From: Henckelia pumila
Taxonomy: Eukaryota > Streptophyta > Magnoliopsida > Lamiales > Gesneriaceae
DNA: 64,000 bases
Reading direction: 5' to 3'
Assembly (NCBI RefSeq): GCF_033568475.1
Contig: NC_133122.1
Span: forward strand, 67,541,442 to 67,605,441
Notes under the pieces: model-generated
Told to the model about the DNA's origin: nothing
The model's input: the letters and a program-made list of their open reading frames with translations, nothing else
Databases searched by the model: none
Shown: positions 11,996-22,978 of the stretch, piece by piece
How the letters are laid out: each line of letters begins with the position of its first letter
Numbering within the stretch: the first letter of the stretch is position 1
Made by a program: the position numbers and the translations under genes

Positions 11996-12342
11996 CTTAA
12001 TCGAAATCAGAGAAAAATCAGAGAGAGCACCTGCGAATTTGATGAGCAAAAGTGAGAAACAGGAGGAGAGAGGCGGCGTAGGGTTTGGAAGGAGAGAAGG
12101 AAAGAAAGAAATAGGAGAGGGAAAGGGGATCGGGTTATATACTTTACAGATTCTGCGCGATGCGCTCGGTCTGCTCTTTTTAGCAGACCGAGCACATACC
12201 CGATTATATAAAACAGAGAGTTGGGGATTTTTGGGCGCTCGGTCTGCTGAAAATAGAAGACCATGCGCTTCCCCAAATGAACAAAATAGTAAACTCGGGT
12301 GTTTTTGGGCGCTTGGTCTGCTAAAATTTGGAGACCGAGCGC
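11996..12342 (-). promoter_or_regulatory. Putative internal promoter of Athila env-like ORF with three 13-8-13 units
   Basis: Reading the - strand, three 34-nt inverted-repeat units (12309-12342, 12235-12268, 12162-12195; arms based on GCGCTCGGTCTGC, spacers taaaattt, tgaaaata, tcttttta as written on +) are followed by a TATA-like GTATATAA at 12135-12142. A roughly 140-nt pyrimidine-rich leader then runs to the ATG at 11995. The same arm sequence lies upstream of the TATA in the Athila LTRs, so LTR and internal region share a promoter-like module. Promoter activity is inferred. Confidence 0.5.
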
Positions 12343-12509
12343 AACCATTTTTGAATTTTTTTTTCAAAGAAAAAAACGTAAAGTAAAACCACTAGAAATC
12401 AAAAGAATGAAAAAATAAAAAGTTCAAAGCAAAATATAATAAAATAAAAGAAAGGTAAGGGAGTAGTTCTCAATTTAGAGTCTAGAGCTCGACTGTTTTC
12501 CTCCCCAAA

Positions 12510-13400
12510 CTAGTCTTGGTCGGTCAGTGTGGTGATGACTAGCGTAGAGTCGACATCATCCCCTACATAGTGTTTCAGTCTATGAGAATTGACCGTGAAA
12601 GAGTCGTTTCTTGCATCTTTTATTTCAATGGCCCCCGATGGATACACCTTAGTGATTTTGTAAGGGCCGGACCACCGAGACTTCAATTTTCCAGGAAAGA
12701 GACTCAACCTGGAGTTAAACAGAAGAACTACTTCCCCTTCCTTAAATTCTCTATGATGAATGCGCCGATCATGTATTCTCTTGGTCCTTTATTTGTATGA
12801 CACAGCCATATCATATGATTGATCACGAAATTCCTCCAATCGGTTTAGCTCAAGCAATCCTTTCTTACCTGCAGTAGCAAATTCAAAATTTAATGCTTTG
12901 ATAGCCCAATATGCTCTATGCTCTAACTCAACTGGCAAATGACATGTCTTTCCAAACAACAGTCTATAAGGGGAAGTATCTATAGGTGTTTTGAAAGCAG
13001 TCCTATAGGCCCATAATGCATCATCAAGTCGAAGTTCCCAATCCTTTCTATTAATGCTCACACTTTTTTCTAAAATTTTCTTAATTTCTCGATTGGATAC
13101 TTCGACTTGGCTACTCGTTTGGGGATGATAAGCTGTAGAAACTTTATGCTTGACACCATATTTCTTCAAAAGTTTTTCAAAAAGTTTATTGCAAAAGTGG
13201 GTGCCACCATCACTAATAATTGCACGGGGTGTATCAAAGCAGTTAAAAATATTTTTCTTCAAAAATTTTAGAACCACCTGTGCATCATTAGTTGCAAAAG
13301 CTTCAGCTTCTACCCATTTAGAAACATAATTGACGGTGACCAAAATGTTTTTTTTTTTGTAAAAGAGTTTGGAAATAGTTCCATGAAGTCGATTCCCCAC
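12510..13400 (-). pseudogene. Athila integrase core and C-terminal part, broken
   Basis: The - strand frame 13400-12789 encodes the integrase catalytic core ([42 protein letters not shown]) and the [17 protein letters not shown] and [14 protein letters not shown] blocks. A stop near 12789 separates it from the C-terminal KLKSRWSGPYKITKVYPSGAI motif, which ends at 12510. It overlaps the RT frame at 13310-13400 because a T-run near 13348-13360 (A-run on the coding strand) has shifted the frame. No chromodomain is seen, as expected for Athila. Confidence 0.85.
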
Positions 13401-15223
13401 ACATCAAATATCTCACACTCAATAATATTATTCAATGGCATTTCATGACGGTTTGAGATATTACCTGTCCGCTGACATCTATCACACTCAAGAACATAAG
13501 CACGCGCATCTTTAAAAATATTGGGCCAATAAAACCCACATTCAAGTACCTTAGTTGTCGTCTTGATAGGCCCAGCATGGCCACCTACCTCACGATCATG
13601 ACAATGACTGAGGATGCTTGTCATTTCTCCTTCCGCCACACATCTTCGGATCATAGAGTCAGCACAAATTTTAAACAAGAAAGGTTCTTCCCAGAAATAA
13701 TGCTTTACATCTGATAGAAACTTTTTCTTTTGATGAAAAGACAAATTATGTGGGAGTGTGCTCGTGACCAAGTAATTTGCAAAATTAGCATACCACGGGG
13801 AGTGTTCTATGGCAAACAACTTCTCATCAGGAAACCAATCATCTATGTCCTTAGTATCATTCTGTGCACAATCATGAATGCATTCTAGTCTAGATAGGTG
13901 ATCGGCAACAACATTTTCTACTCCTTTTTTATCTTTTAACTCTAAGTCAAATTCTTGTAAGAGTAGAATCCACCTAATCAACCTAGGTTTTGCATCTTTC
14001 TTAGCCAAAAGGTGTTTAATTGCAGAATGATCAGTGTAAATAGTGATTTTTGAGAGTACAAGGTATGAGTGAAATTTGTCCAGTGCAAAAACTACAGCCA
14101 GCAATTCCTTTTCAGTGGTAGCATAATTCAATTGAGCCTCATTCAGAGTTTTTCTAGCATAGTAAATAGTACAAAATACCTTGTCTATCCTCTGGCCAAG
14201 TACATCTCCGACAGCTGTGTCGCTGGCATCACACATTACCTCAAACGAAAGATCCCAATCTGCTGAAGTCAGCACTGGTGCAGTCACCAATTTTTCTCTC
14301 AGAAATTCAAACGCCTGCAAACAAGTTGAATCAAAATTAAAAGGTGTATCTTTCATTAATAATGAAGATAGAGGTTTTGCAATTTTTGAGAAATCTTTAA
14401 TGAACCGCCGATAAAAATTGGCGTGGCCTAGAAAACTTCTGACTCCCTTGATCGTCGTCGGTGGAGGTAGATTCTGAATGACTTGCACCTTGGCCCTGTC
14501 CACATCGAATTCCTGCTCCGATATGCAGTGTCCTAATACAATGTCTTCGGTCACCATGAAGTGACACTTTTCCCAGTTGAGTACCAAGTTTGTTTCATCA
14601 CATCTCATCAAAACAGTGTTAAGATTATTCAGACATGCATCAAAAGACTGACCAAAAATGGAAAAATCATCCATGAATATTTCTAGAAAATTTTTGACCA
14701 TATCGTGAAATATAGTAGTCATGCATCTTTGAAAAGTCGCAGGAGCATTGCAAAGACCAAAAGGCATGCGTCTATAGGCAAACGTACCATATGGGCAAGT
14801 GAAAGTTGTTTTATCCTGATCTTTAAGTGCAATCGCAATTTGATTGTATCCTGAATACCCATCTAAAAAGCAATAAAACTCATACCCAGCAAGACTTTCT
14901 AGCATTTGGTCAATGAAGGGGAGGGAAAAATGGTCTTTATGGGTTGCGTCATTCAATTTTCTATAGTCTATACATACACGCCACCCTGTAACTGTCCTAG
15001 TAGGTATCAACTCATTATGTTCATTTTTAATGACAGTTATTCCCCCTTTTTTTGGTACACATTGAACCGGACTTACCCATGCACTATCAGAAATGGGATA
15101 AATGATACCTGCATCCAGAAGTTTTATCGTTTCAGCCTTTACCACTTCTTGCATCTTGGGATTAAATCTCCTCTGTGGTTGGACCATGGGGTTGATGTTC
15201 TCTTCCATTAATATCTTGTGCAT
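13310..15223 (-). pseudogene. Athila reverse transcriptase, RNase H and integrase zinc domain
   Basis: A 637-codon open frame. Residues about 1-200 hold reverse transcriptase ([48 protein letters not shown], catalytic box FMDDFSIFG). RNase H follows ([52 protein letters not shown]). The integrase HHCC zinc domain is near residues 530-590 ([22 protein letters not shown]). The frame then leaves the true integrase frame at a homopolymer near 13350, giving a spurious C-terminus. This is the best preserved part of the element. Confidence 0.92.
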
Positions 15224-15262
15224 GCAGATAAATGGATTAATGCCTTTGATATCTGCAACCTT

Positions 15263-15520
15263 CTAAGCAAACACACTCTTATGACTTTTGAGAACATCTA
15301 GAAGTCTGGCCTCCATCTCACCTGTCAAAGAAGAAGAAATTATGACAGGTAAATTTTCATTCTCACCTAAAAAGACATATTTGAGATGAGTGGGTAATGG
15401 TTTCAAATCCACAGTTGGTGGTTCTTCTAAACTTGGTTTCTGGAGGACTAAATCCTTTCGGTCACCAAGATCTTTGAGTCTGAGCTTGCCACCTTTCCTC
15501 CATGACTGGTTATCATTCAA
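15263..15520 (-). pseudogene. Athila pol linker between protease and reverse transcriptase
   Basis: The short frame encodes LKPLPTHLKYVFLGENENLP and ends with DVLKSHKSVFA, the segment that precedes reverse transcriptase in Athila Gag-Pol. A stop separates it from the RT frame at 15223, and another lesion near 15521-15611 separates it from the protease frame. The order and strand fit one original polyprotein. Confidence 0.75.
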
Positions 15521-15610
15521 GTAAGCCGTAATCTCTTCTTTATCCCCATTGACTATGTCATCACGATGAGGAGATATTAGTGAGGCTTCTAATGGTTCCT
15601 GAAATGTATC

Positions 15611-16801
15611 CTACACATAATCATATAGAATTGAGTCCACAACATCAATCTGAAAACACTCTTCATCATTTTGTGAAAATTTTAGTGCATTAAAAACATC
15701 AAAGGAAATTTTCTCCTCTCCCACTCTCAGATGTAGCTCTCCCTTTTGGACATCGATTAATGCTTTCCCTATTGCCAGGAAAGGTATTCCCAATGTAAGT
15801 GGCATGTCCAAGTCCTCTTCCATATCAAGCACCACGATATCCACCGAAAAGATGAACTTATCGACTTTCACCAGCACATCCTCTATTATTCCCCTGGGAT
15901 ATTTGATAGAACTGTCCGCCAGTTGCAACGACATCCGGGTAGATTTTGGCTCTCCCAAGTTCAGTTTCCTGAAAATAGAACATGGCATTAAATTTATACT
16001 CGCACGTAAGTCACACAAAGCTTTTTGAAATTGCACATCATTAATAACACAAGGAATAGAAAAACTCCCTGGATCTTTTTGCTTTGGTGGAATCTTGTTC
16101 TGAACTAGCGCAGAACAATTTTCTGTTAGGCTAATCATTGCATGTTGCTCCAATTTTCTCTTGCTGGAGAGAATCTCCTTCAGGAGTTTAACGTAACTAG
16201 GAATTTGAATCAGTGCATCAGCGAAGGGGATATTTATATTCAATTTCTTGAATACTTCTAGAAATTTGGCAAACTGAGAATCTAGTTTGGCCTTCTTGAG
16301 AGCTGCAGGAAAAGGTGGTGGAACAACAATATTTGACTGTGATGTGGGTGGTTGTGTAGAATTAGAGGACTTACCTGCAGTTGTCCCTGGTGTAGACGGT
16401 TCTGACTCTTTCTCTCTTTGTCTCTCACCTTCTATTTTCTTCCCACTTCTTAATTCAACAGCCTTGACCTGCTCCATTGGATTCTTTTTTGTGTCACTTG
16501 GTAAAGTACCTAGCTCTCTGCTGGACATCGCTTTGGCTAACTGCCCAATCTGATTTTCCAAGTTCTTAATCGATGCATCTTGATTTTGCATTCTGGTCTC
16601 AGTGGATGATATGAACTTCTGCATCATCTGTTCCATGCTTGAATTCTCCTCTTGAGGCTGTTTTTCGTAGTTCAGATTCCCATATGGCCTATTATTCTGT
16701 ACTCCCCACGAAAAATTCGGATGCTGTCTCCACCCTGGATTATAAGTTTTTGAGAATGGATCATTCCTGAGGCGATTCTGATTTCCTACATGGTTTACCA
16801 T
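15611..16801 (-). pseudogene. Athila Gag C-terminal part and aspartic protease, active-site Gly replaced
   Basis: About 396 codons. The first part is Gln/Asn/Ser-rich (SSMEQMMQKFISSTETRMQ, then NLENQIGQLAKAMSSRE), followed by a Pro/Ser-rich linker. The protease domain lies in the second half (IPPKQKDPGSFSIPC, LADSSIKYPRGIIEDVLVKV, LGIPFLAIGKALIDV). The active-site region reads CDLRASINLMP, where the family normally has CDLGAS; the Gly is Arg here, which should harm the catalytic loop. The frame overlaps the upstream gag frame by a few bases at 16795-16801, marking a frameshift close to the Gag zinc knuckle. Confidence 0.85.
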
Positions 16802-17829
16802 TCCTCCATCTGGCTGATATGATGGATTGCTAGTTTGACAATTTTCGTGAAGTGTTCAGCACCACATTTCTCACACCACACCTCTTGAATACGCATCGCA
16901 GACTGCCCTAGAGTTAGCTCTTCTATCCTCTTATTCATGACCTCTAGCTGAGCGGCTACTGAAGTGAATGCATCAACTTGATGCATTCTTGCGGGTCTTC
17001 TGACTGCATTCCTCTCTGATTGAGGATAATAGCTACTGGATGCCATCTCCTCAATAAACACATATCTGTCCTCTAGCGATTTTCGTAACAAATTTCCACC
17101 TGCAGCTGCATCTAACATGGTACGATTTGAGTGAGGAAGACCATAATAAAAAGTTTGTACCACAAGACCGTCTGGTAGTTGGTGATGTGGGCATCTCCTC
17201 AGTAGATCTTTGTAACTCTCACATGCTTCATAGAGTGTTTCCTGTTCACCTTGAGTAAATGTTGTGATGTCAGCTCTGAGTTTCATTGATTTGGACGGTG
17301 GAAAGTATTTAGTCAGGAAGGCCTTTGCTAGATCATCCTAAGTATTGATGGAACCTGCAGGTAGATTGGTTAGCCATGCTTTAGCTTTATCTCTTAAATA
17401 AAAATAGAATAAACGCAAACGAATAGCGTCATTAGAAACTCCCTGCATCTTAAAAGTGTCACAGATTTCTAGAAAATTTGTCAGGTGAGCATATGGATCA
17501 TCTATTGTCATCCCACCAAACTGGACTGTGTTTTGCATCATTTGAATGATTGCAGCCTTTATTTCAAACTGATTTGCTGCTATGGTTGGCCTGATGATGC
17601 TTGGTCTGGCATTTTCGATGGATGGCAAAGCACTGTCCATCATGGATCTGTAGACAGGTGGTGCAATATTCTCTGCTTCTCCATCTCCACGTAGTCGTTC
17701 TTGTTCTGTCATTGCTTCTCTTTGTTGCCTTTTTCTTCTGCGAAAAGTTCTTTCAATTTCTGGATCAAAAGGCAAGAGTTCTCTTTCGGGTGAATGTTGC
17801 ATGCACTGCAAGAGAATCCTGCAGTTCAC
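16795..17829 (-). pseudogene. gag: Athila gag N-terminal and capsid part, broken by one stop
   Basis: Two - strand frames, 17829-17338 and 17286-16795, are in register and separated by a stop near 17338. The capsid domain is recognised by FLEICDTFKMQGVSNDAIRL, KAKAWLTNLPAGSI, then FPPSKSMKLRADITTF and WYGLPHS-like QTFYYGLPHSNRTMLD. The stop lies where TGG (Trp) is expected after the SINT residues. A zinc-knuckle start (CEKCGAEHF) occurs near 16860, and a frameshift follows. The first in-frame ATG is at 17829, only about 70 bp from the primer-binding site, so the leader is very short; translation may start at a downstream ATG. Confidence 0.82.
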
Positions 17830-17896
17830 AGATGAAAATAGTGATTAAAATTGAAGTAGAGAAAATAAAATAAGAAAAATCAAAGCAATCAATAGT

Positions 17897-17913
17897 CCCC
17901 GGCAACGGCGCCA
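17897..17913 (-). other. Athila primer-binding site, tRNA-Asp type
   Basis: The + strand 17-mer CCCCGGCAACGGCGCCA is the 3' end of plant tRNA-Asp including CCA as I know it, so the - strand is complementary to that tRNA. It lies 6 bp inside the 5' LTR boundary at 17920 and primes minus-strand DNA synthesis. A tRNA-Asp primer is a known Athila trait. Confidence 0.9.
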
Positions 17914-17919
17914 AAAACT

Positions 17920-19230
17920 TGATCGAGCAAATACCAACACTTAAATTCAATGTAATAATATCTCTTTTCTGCTCAAAATTATCGCAAGTGCACGACTCAA
18001 GTTATAGAAAAGTGTACTGAGTACGAGTATCGTTCTCAAGGACTACGTCACAATGATTCAATTATTTAATTTCTATACCCCAAAGTAACATGATTTTGTT
18101 ATTATTCTAAAATTATAAAGTAAAGAATTCGATTTAAAATTACTTGAATGAAAATAAAATAAACCACAGCAATGCTTAGCACAGAAAAATATAATATGAA
18201 GAAGTTTTGTTGGAATCTCGGTTCACCTTCCTCCTAATTGAATCTGGACAATTGAAATTACTTTTACACTCATAGATTTGACAAGAATTCCTGAAATATC
18301 GACACTCTCTCTCGAGTTTATGCCAATCTAATTCAAGTTAATGAAACAATCAAATCTCTTTGATTATTTATCATTACTGATTGCTTTGCGTTCATTGAAT
18401 TCTTACAGTTTTCAACCTGGTGGCCTATGGTTATCAACATGTATTAAATATCATATTTCTATGCATATTTTAAGTCCATGGATTTTATCACTCGTCCTAA
18501 TCATGAATCTATCTCTCGACAGCAATTCACAACTTACGAATCTATATTGAAGTTAGCTACTCCTCAACATAGAATAATAAAACATGATAAAATCAAATAC
18601 TCGCATAAAAACTCAATCAATTTGTTCAACGATTCAATCACAAAAACATGTTACGGGGTTAGGATCCCCTAAATTCCAACAAAATAAAGTTTAGCTACTA
18701 CAACTCATGATAAAATTCAAACTAATAAAGTTTTCAACATAAAATTCAGAAATCGTGAAGAAGAAAAACTCCCAACGAGAAGAAGAAACTTCGATCTTCA
18801 GAGCCGCCTCCGCCGTGCTTTGCTGTGTTTTTCCAACCCTCAAAACGTCTGAAAAGATGCTATATTTATTCGCCCAGAGTCCTTTCCTTTTAAAACTCCC
18901 AAAATAAAAGTTTCAGCAAATACGCGCGGGCGCTCGGTCTGCAAAAATTCACCGACTGAGCGCTGCATTTTCTCAACTCTCTGCCTCCACTTTTTATGCC
19001 AGCGCTCGGTCTGCTCTTTTCTGCAGACCGAGCGCACCCCCTTGTAAAGCTAGAAATATTTCTTTTTCTAGTTTTCCTGCAAATTTAACCACAAATCAAT
19101 AGGAGTATACAAAACACACAACATTACACTAAATGCAAACAAAATTAGAAAAACACTAACAAGACCACAAAAAACTAATGCAAAACACTAATAAAACAAA
19201 CAATAAAATAAGGAAAAATGACTCCTATCA
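17920..19230 (-). repeat. Athila 5' LTR
   Basis: This 1311-bp repeat is a near-identical copy of 7925-9240. On the - strand it begins TGATAGGAGT (right end) and ends ...GCTCGATCA at 17920. The 13-8-13 units at 18930-18963 and 19002-19035 are kept. The TATA-like sequence near 18860-18870 is altered relative to the other copy. Confidence 0.95.
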
Positions 19231-19235
19231 GTACA

Positions 19236-19321
19236 GGACTAAACTTGGCTTACCAGGGACCTCTGGACAAAAAGGGAGAGTAGGATCAAGTGCTGATCAA
19301 GCTGAAGAAAAAGATGTTTAG
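19236..19321 (+). pseudogene. SIRE env-like ORF, C-terminal tail after the Athila insertion
   Basis: With the Athila element and one target-site copy set aside, the reading frame of 7618-7924 continues here without a break and stops at TAG 19319-19321. The tail is hydrophilic, with Gly/Lys and acidic residues. This continuity is independent support for the insertion boundaries. Confidence 0.75.
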
Positions 19322-19590
19322 ATAATTGGTTTATCCTTATCTTATTATTTTGCTCTGAGTTCGAAATATATTTCTGAGTTGATTAGGTTGTGCTCCTTAT
19401 TACTCTTTGATATGATATTAAACTATTTGCTACTCTGATCTAGTAAGTGTTGAGAGTCGGTGTTGCCAACACGACCGCACAACACTGTGTTCTGAGATGA
19501 TTAAATTCAGGGGGAGCTTTAGTTGCATAAGATAGAAGGAGTTATTTGCACTTGTGTGTGTTTTGTTCAGAAAGGCAAAAAGGAGGAGTT
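19322..19590 (+). other. SIRE 3' untranslated region and polypurine tract
   Basis: Non-coding stretch between the env-like stop and the 3' LTR. It holds a palindrome cluster at 19446-19492, an earlier G-run (TTCAGGGGGAGC near 19507-19518), and the likely polypurine tract CAAAAAGGAGGAG at about 19577-19588 directly before the LTR. Confidence 0.65.
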
Positions 19591-20349
19591 TGAAAGAACA
19601 TGTCGTGCACATGTCTTTTGAATTGTTTCCTTATTGCATTCAAGTGCTAATATTTATAGTTGTGCCTTTCTTAGAACAAGTTTTAAAATTGGTAATAGCT
19701 GTTGTATCTTTATTCGAAATATTTGATTTCTGATGATATATTGTTTCCATGCTTTGTAGGTTGTTATTTATGGAAACATATTGAAGATTTATTTATAGGA
19801 GTGCTTGGACCGATCAGATTGTACAACGAGATAGAGAGATCAAGAGAGTGAAACGTAGAGAGAAAAATACATAAAGAAAGTGCTGCAGAAATTCTAGAGT
19901 ATTGAAGATCGATCATTGAAGAATTTCTGAAGAGATACTACTGCTACGTTGTGTTGCTGAGTAGTGTTGAAAACACTGAAGAACACACAAGTGAAGTGTT
20001 GTTCAGAAAGTGTTTCTTTGGTTTTTCGTCATTCGGTTTAGAACTTCCTATTAGTTTATTATTCTAGTTCTTACTAGTTTTTAGGAAGTCTTTTATTTTC
20101 TCAATTTGTTGAGGAAAGTAGTTTTTCATAAAATAATCGCTAGTTGGTTTTTTTGTAAACTGATTTGATTTTCTAGTGATTATTTCACCATGAGGCATCG
20201 CACAAGTATTTGATACTTGTGCATAATTATCTGTGTTGTTATTTATTTTTACTGTTAGTTAATTATTCTGCTGCATAGTGTTATCGTGAAGTGTTGACAA
20301 CATTAAAAAATAACACACACTCAAATATTTATTTCTGGTATTTATTTGA

Positions 20350-22588
20350 TTTCAGAGTGCGAGAGACGACTTTATTTTGATCAGGGTCTATTTTGCAAAT
20401 TTCAGATTTTTCAGGGACTAAAACGCAAATTTGGATTTTAATATATTATCTACACTTGGTTGAGTTGAAAAGTCTTCATCTCCTTCCTCTTCTTCCTCTC
20501 CTTAGCCGTCTCCCACCATTGAAGCGCCCCATTTGAGTTTTAAGCTTTCAGATTTCGGTTTTCGGTCGATCCGTCCGTTAGAATTTATTTCTGAAGGCAG
20601 TTTAGCGATCACGGCATCGAGAGCTTCGTTCTATCGTAAGTTTTTCTCCGATCAGATATTTTTTATTTTTTTTGATGTAGTTGGAATTTGATTCTTTTCG
20701 GGTATGATGTTCTTGAGATAGTTTTTATCGTTTATTCTAAGACGAAATTGAATTAGAGCGTCGTTCTGAATTGTTATGATTTTTGGAAGTGAATTTTGGA
20801 AATGTGGATTTTGAGATTTGATGGGTTTGAGTATTTATTGTGGTATTGGTATTGATATGAGTTGGTAGCGATATTGTATTGTTGTCTGCGTTTCTGGTTT
20901 GATCAGAACATAGTCGTTATGCTGCCGGTTTGAGTTTTGGATTATCGTTTGGGCTATTTTGGTTTGAGCCGTGATTAGTTGAGTTTGAATGTCAATCTTG
21001 ATCTAGAGCCTTTATTACTTCTTTTGCATAATTTTTTGAAGGCCGTTGAGTTGCGAGATTTGCAGAAATTGGATAGTTGGAAGATCGAAGACGGTATTGT
21101 ATCGACTTTCTTCTTATCGTTAGAGGATATTCGAATGTATCTTGATTGAGGAATTGTTGTTTTTTCCAGGTTTGAAGCATCGACGTTTTGAGAAAGATAT
21201 AAGACGACTTTGGTATGGAATGGGACGATTAACTCGAATTTGGATTGATTCGAATGTCCTAAAAGAAAATCACATACTTGCATGTTTGAATGCTTATTTG
21301 ATTTATATTTGAATGCATGAGATTTCATATGCATTCATATTGAGCCTATTGATTATTCATTTTGATTTAGACGATCTTGGGATTGTAGTTGAGTTGCTTT
21401 GGTAGGCGATTTTCTACCTTGTCGTTTAACTCACTATGATTCTCTGGAGTCTAGATGATTAAAGTATACCTCGTCCACCTCGAAAGGGGAGTTTGGTGTG
21501 ATTGTTGGATATTTTAACCTCGGGATCCCAATCGAAGAAAAGAAGATAAGAATTGCATTTTGATTATCTGTGTTTGATAATCCTGAAATTTTAAAGTCAT
21601 GAATATCATTTTAATTCCGCATTTGAATGGATTTCTTATATATATCTTGAGTTGATATATTATGTGGAATTTTATGCATATCATGTTTGATATGTTTATG
21701 TGATATTGCATGTTAGTCTCTTTTACTGGGAATATTATTCTCACAGGATTATCCGGCTGTTGTCTTGTCTTTGTATATGTTCTTGGAATCAGGCGAGGCA
21801 GGACCGAGTCAGAGATCGCATGGATAGTTGGGATGTGAAGATAGAGTGAGGACTTGTTGTTTTGGAAGTCGATTATGTAATCGAACTTAGATTGTATTCG
21901 AACTCGTTTGTATTGTATTGCATTGAATAAGCTAGACTGAAGCAAATTCTACTAGTTTTGAGATTGTATAACCCTAGAACTATCTTGTTTTGGACTATGT
22001 ATGTTGTTTGGATGAGTTATGCTTTGTTGGAATGCTTTGGTTTTGGAATTTGAACTAGAACCTTGTTCTGGTTTTCTGTGCAGAAGTGGCCGCTTGATCG
22101 GTAGAATTTGACCGATCGAGCGGTGGTGCTGCAGCCCTGTTTCTGTTTTTGAAAATGAGTGCCCGCTCGATCGGTTGAATATTACCGATCGAGCGGTGCT
22201 GGTTTATTTTTCCCGGGCAGTGAGTTTGTAATTTCTGCTCGCTCGATCGGTTGATTTCTGCCGATCGAGCGAGGCTCCTTTTAAAAAATAAAAAAAATTC
22301 TTACTCTTCTAAATCTTGTATGCTTGTATTGTTTTTTCCGAGATTAGATGTTTAGAATCGAGGCCTCACATGCTGGGAGTTATATTTGCCTACAGTTAGT
22401 TTCATGTTGTAAATATGCATGGTAAAATATATTTGGGTTTTTAGTGCTGGCTATATCCCGCCGGTTACTGTTGTACTAGGTTTTTAAGTTTTCGCAATAA
22501 AATCTGTTATTTTAGTAAGTTTTTTGTATTAAGCAAATTGCATGTTTAAGACTTCTGGTTAGTAAGTGATACAGACTGGGTCACTACA
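20350..22588 (+). mobile_element. LTR C: solo or truncated gypsy LTR inside the SIRE LTR
   Basis: From about 20360 the sequence parallels the B LTRs at 54460 and 61414 (GATTTTTCAGGGACTAAAACG, then the GGCAGTTTAGCGATCACGGC region and TTTTACTGGGA), but it lacks the first about 70 bp including TGTAACGCCCC. It ends GGGTCACTACA at 22588, a gypsy-type LTR end, with no internal region following. A 9-bp repeat TTTATTTGA occurs at both edges (20341-20349 and 22592-22600); gypsy normally makes 5-bp duplications, so this may be partly chance. It carries three 13-8-13 units. Confidence 0.7.
22090..22273 (+). repeat. Three 13-8-13 inverted-repeat units in LTR C
   Basis: Units at 22090-22123, 22163-22196 and 22238-22273. 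Arms are CCGCTCGATCGGT/ACCGATCGAGCGG or CTCGCTCGATCGGT-type, with only one or two mismatches. Spacers are agaatttg, tgaatatt and tgatttct, each exactly 8 nt. A CCTTTTAAAAAATAAAA run follows directly. Confidence 0.93.
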
Positions 22589-22978
22589 GTTTTTATTTGA
22601 GATAGTATTGCTATGAGTTTCAGTCAAGGGTTGATTGGATTGAGTCTACGCAAAGTATTGTATAAATCCAATTCTTTTAGTGAAAATCCTTCTGAAAACA
22701 GAAGAAGATGAGACATTGAAGTTTTGACTTTGAACTTTAATAAAAAATCTTTTGTGCTCTTTACTTTTTGACTTTTCTATTTGCCTTAGTAACCAGTTTA
22801 AATTTAGAGTGTGAGATTTTTTCGCATTGACCAGATCAGTTCTCATATCAAATTTTCTGTTAAGCAAAATTTGGCAATCGAGCTGGTAACTCAACTCAAT
22901 TGTAAAACAAGTCTTACAACATATTTTAAAATTTGTATTCGCCCCCTCCCCCTCTTTTACACAAGTTCTGGATCTAAC

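Larger units (their letters stand above)
7925..19230 (-). mobile_element. Complete Ty3/gypsy Athila-type LTR retrotransposon
   Basis: The element has two LTRs (7925-9240 and 17920-19230, both TG...CA), a tRNA-Asp primer-binding site next to the right LTR, a polypurine tract next to the left LTR, and on the - strand gag, protease, RT/RNase H, integrase and an env-like ORF in Athila order. It is flanked by GTATA (7920-7924) and GTACA (19231-19235), a 5-bp target duplication with one change. It lies opposite in strand to the SIRE element it split. Coding parts carry several stops and frameshifts, so this copy is not autonomous. LTR similarity is high by eye but was not computed. Confidence 0.93.

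Noticed and set aside
8489-18672. 64-codon frame present twice (8489-8683 and 18478-18672)
   Set aside because: It lies in the two Athila LTRs and is duplicated with them; no domain or coding bias.
20341-22600. TTTATTTGA repeats as a firm target duplication for LTR C
   Set aside because: Nine bases is not the 5-bp size expected for gypsy, the word is AT-rich, and a similar word lies inside the B LTR start.
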